Source: an uncultured Polymorphobacter sp.
Lineage (GTDB): Bacteria > Pseudomonadota > Alphaproteobacteria > Sphingomonadales > Sphingomonadaceae
Assembly (NCBI GenBank): GCA_937871645.1
Contig: CALMPZ010000591.1
Coordinates: forward strand, 1 to 17,291
Length of the DNA stretch: 17,291 nucleotides
Reading direction: 5' to 3'
Position numbers and translations under genes: made by a program. The notes beneath the pieces were generated by a model, which worked only from the letters and a program-made list of their open reading frames with translations, was not told the DNA's origin and did no database searches. Below, in pieces: positions 16,281 through 17,291 of this stretch (position 1 is its first letter; every line of letters begins with the position of its first letter).

Positions 16281-16317
16281 CCATGGAGTTCCTTCAACGG
16301 AGAGGAACTTGCCATGG
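16281..16317 (+). promoter_or_regulatory. Imperfect hairpin covering the integrase ribosome binding site and start codon
   Basis: CCATGG-AGTTCC (16281-16292) pairs with GGAACT-TG-CCATGG (16304-16317), a 12-bp stem with a 2-base bulge and an 11-base loop. The Shine-Dalgarno stretch GGAGAGG (16299-16305) lies partly in the loop and the ATG (16314) is inside the stem, so folded mRNA would restrict translation. Confidence 0.55.
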
Positions 16318-17219
16318 CTACCTTGTCGACCGACCGTCCGATCACCCCGCTGCGTCAGCGCATGCTGCACGACATGTTGATGCGAGGTCTGGGGCCGCAC
16401 ACCCAGCAGGACTATATTCGCCACGTCCGGCGCTTGGCCGCGTTTCTTGGCCGCCCTCCCGATACCGCGACGGCCGAGGACCTGCGCGGCTTCCAGCTTT
16501 ATCAGCACGAGAACGGCTTGGGCGCCGCGAGCATCAACGGCGCGGTGTCGGCGTTGCGCTTCCTGTTCACCGTGACGCTGAAGCGACCGGACCTGGCGCG
16601 CAGCCTGGTGATCACCCGCAACCCGCGCAAGCTACCGGATGTGCTGAGCGTCGAGGAAGCCGCGCGGCTGCTCGAAGCGGCACACGGCATCAAGTACAAG
16701 GCGGCGCTTGGCGTGGCCTATGGTGCGGGCCTGCGGGTGTCCGAGGTCGCGCATCTCAAGGTCGACGACATCGACAGCACGCGCATGCTGATCCGCGTCG
16801 AACAGGGCAAGGGCCGCAAGGACCGCAACGCGATGCTGTCGCCGCAACTTCTCGAGCTGCTGCGGCTGTGGTGGCGCGAGGGCAAGCGGCGCGGGGTGAT
16901 GTTCCCGCATGGCTGGCTGTTCCCCGGCCAGAGCCATACCGATCCGATCTCGTCGCGCCAGTTGCATCGCGCCGTCGCCGAGGCCGCGGAGACGGCAGGG
17001 ATACGCAAGCGCGTCAGTCCACACACGCTGCGCCACAGCTTCGCCACGCACCTGCTCGAGCAGGATGTCGATATCCGCGTGATCCAGGTGCTGCTGGGTC
17101 ACAGCAAGCTCGATACCACCGCGCTCTATACCAAAGTGTCGACGCGCACGATCCATGCCGTGACCGGGCCGCTCGACCGGCTGATGGCGTTGATGGAAGG
17201 CAAGGCACCCGCCGGCTGA
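16314..17219 (+). CDS. Tyrosine-type site-specific recombinase (XerC/D-like integrase) of an IS91-like element
   Basis: This 301-residue protein has an N-terminal SAM-like core-binding domain (about 10-92) and a C-terminal catalytic domain (about 107-280). The active-site residues are all visible: R141 (in GAGLRVSEV), a lysine in the beta-turn (K166 or K169), H237 and R240 (in HTLRHSFATHLL), H263 (LLGHS) and the nucleophile Y272 (TALYTKV). Length and layout are those of Xer-like recombinases. GGAGAGGAA precedes the ATG at 16314 at good spacing. The gene that follows begins four bases after the stop and looks like an IS91 transposase, so this is not the housekeeping XerC/XerD. In such elements the integrase may resolve rolling-circle intermediates, but its role is not established to my knowledge. 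It appears intact. Confidence 0.92.
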   Translation: MATLSTDRPITPLRQRMLHDMLMRGLGPHTQQDYIRHVRRLAAFLGRPPDTATAEDLRGFQLYQHENGLGAASINGAVSALRFLFTVTLKRPDLARSLVITRNPRKLPDVLSVEEAARLLEAAHGIKYKAALGVAYGAGLRVSEVAHLKVDDIDSTRMLIRVEQGKGRKDRNAMLSPQLLELLRLWWREGKRRGVMFPHGWLFPGQSHTDPISSRQLHRAVAEAAETAGIRKRVSPHTLRHSFATHLLEQDVDIRVIQVLLGHSKLDTTALYTKVSTRTIHAVTGPLDRLMALMEGKAPAG

Positions 17220-17223
17220 GCCG

Positions 17224-17291
17224 GTGCGGACCGCGCTCGAGGTCGCCGACATCTTCCGTGCAGCCGGGCCAGCGTATCGGGCCGCACATGC
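17224..17291 (+). CDS. IS91-family transposase, N-terminal fragment cut by window edge
   Basis: From a GTG at 17224, four bases after the integrase stop, an open frame encodes VRTALEVADIFRAAGPAYRA and then AH, ending at the window edge. This resembles the start of IS91-type Y1 transposases (RPALEVADIFR-type N-terminus), which continue into a cysteine zinc-binding domain and a rolling-circle nuclease domain. Only 22 complete codons are visible, none of them catalytic, so the identification rests on this short similarity and on the integrase upstream. No strong ribosome binding site is seen, suggesting coupling to integrase translation. Whether the gene is intact cannot be told. Confidence 0.6.
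   Translation, partial: MRTALEVADIFRAAGPAYRAAH

Larger units (their letters stand above)
16196..17291 (+). mobile_element. IS91-family-like element, left portion (tyrosine recombinase plus start of transposase)
   Basis: A tyrosine recombinase gene followed after four bases by a reading frame resembling the N-terminus of IS91 zinc-finger transposases matches the two-gene layout I recall for some IS91-family members in alphaproteobacteria. The left boundary is not defined; it must lie between the ATPase stop (16067) and the integrase start, and the listed start is the hairpin there. The right end lies outside the window. IS91 elements move by rolling-circle replication and make no target duplication, so no flanking repeat can be used to fix the boundary. 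Confidence 0.65.

Noticed and set aside
16314..17219. Integrase as an integron IntI or housekeeping XerC/XerD
   Set aside because: I saw no IntI-specific extra segment or attI/attC sites, and the tight linkage to an IS91-like transposase start argues for an element-borne recombinase.
1..17291. CRISPR arrays, tRNA, rRNA, and prophage or toxin-antitoxin modules
   Set aside because: No regularly spaced repeats, no cloverleaf or rRNA-like sequence, and no matching proteins were seen on either strand.

Overview
The window reads as GC-rich chromosomal DNA from an alphaproteobacterium. Sphingomonadales is my best guess, from the style of the regulators, the DevBCA-like cluster and the IS91-type integrase, but no rRNA or tRNA is present to prove it. 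Coding density is high, and neighbouring genes often overlap by a few bases.

Region 1 (1-8783) is a respiratory nitrate reduction locus. On the minus strand, a fused NarK1-NarK2 nitrate/nitrite transporter is followed by narG and the first 225 codons of narH, which runs off the left edge. Divergent from narK is a Crp/Fnr-family regulator without Fe-S cysteines. The 241-bp gap between them holds two near-consensus FNR/DNR-type boxes (TTGAT-N4-ATCAA type), one of them placed ideally for a class II promoter driving narK. Convergent with the regulator is a DUF2478 protein, a family I recall from molybdenum and molybdoenzyme neighbourhoods, which would suit a Mo-dependent NarG.

Region 2 (8932-12384) is a large secreted metzincin-like zinc protease on the minus strand. 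It has a signal peptide, calcium-binding aspartate repeats, the HExxHxxGxxH motif, a long beta-rich C-terminal part and a cysteine-rich tail. A comparatively AT-rich 351-bp divergent gap with several palindromes lies upstream of it.

Region 3 (12385-16067) is a compact plus-strand operon in which every gene overlaps the next: a TetR repressor, a HlyD/DevB-like membrane fusion protein, a DevC/MacB-like permease and a DevA/LolD-like ATPase. A perfect 9-bp inverted repeat just before tetR is the likely autoregulatory operator. Together these would form a repressor-controlled ABC exporter whose substrate is not evident.

Region 4 (16068-17291) is the left part of an IS91-family-like mobile element: a tyrosine recombinase followed four bases later by the first 22 complete codons of what looks like the IS91 zinc-finger transposase, cut by the window edge. 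A long imperfect hairpin covers the recombinase ribosome binding site and start codon.

I did not find a clear, wholly new system. The best candidates for a second look are the regulatory logic of the narK/regulator gap, the DUF2478 protein beside nitrate reductase, the protease architecture, and the structured leader of the mobile-element integrase.
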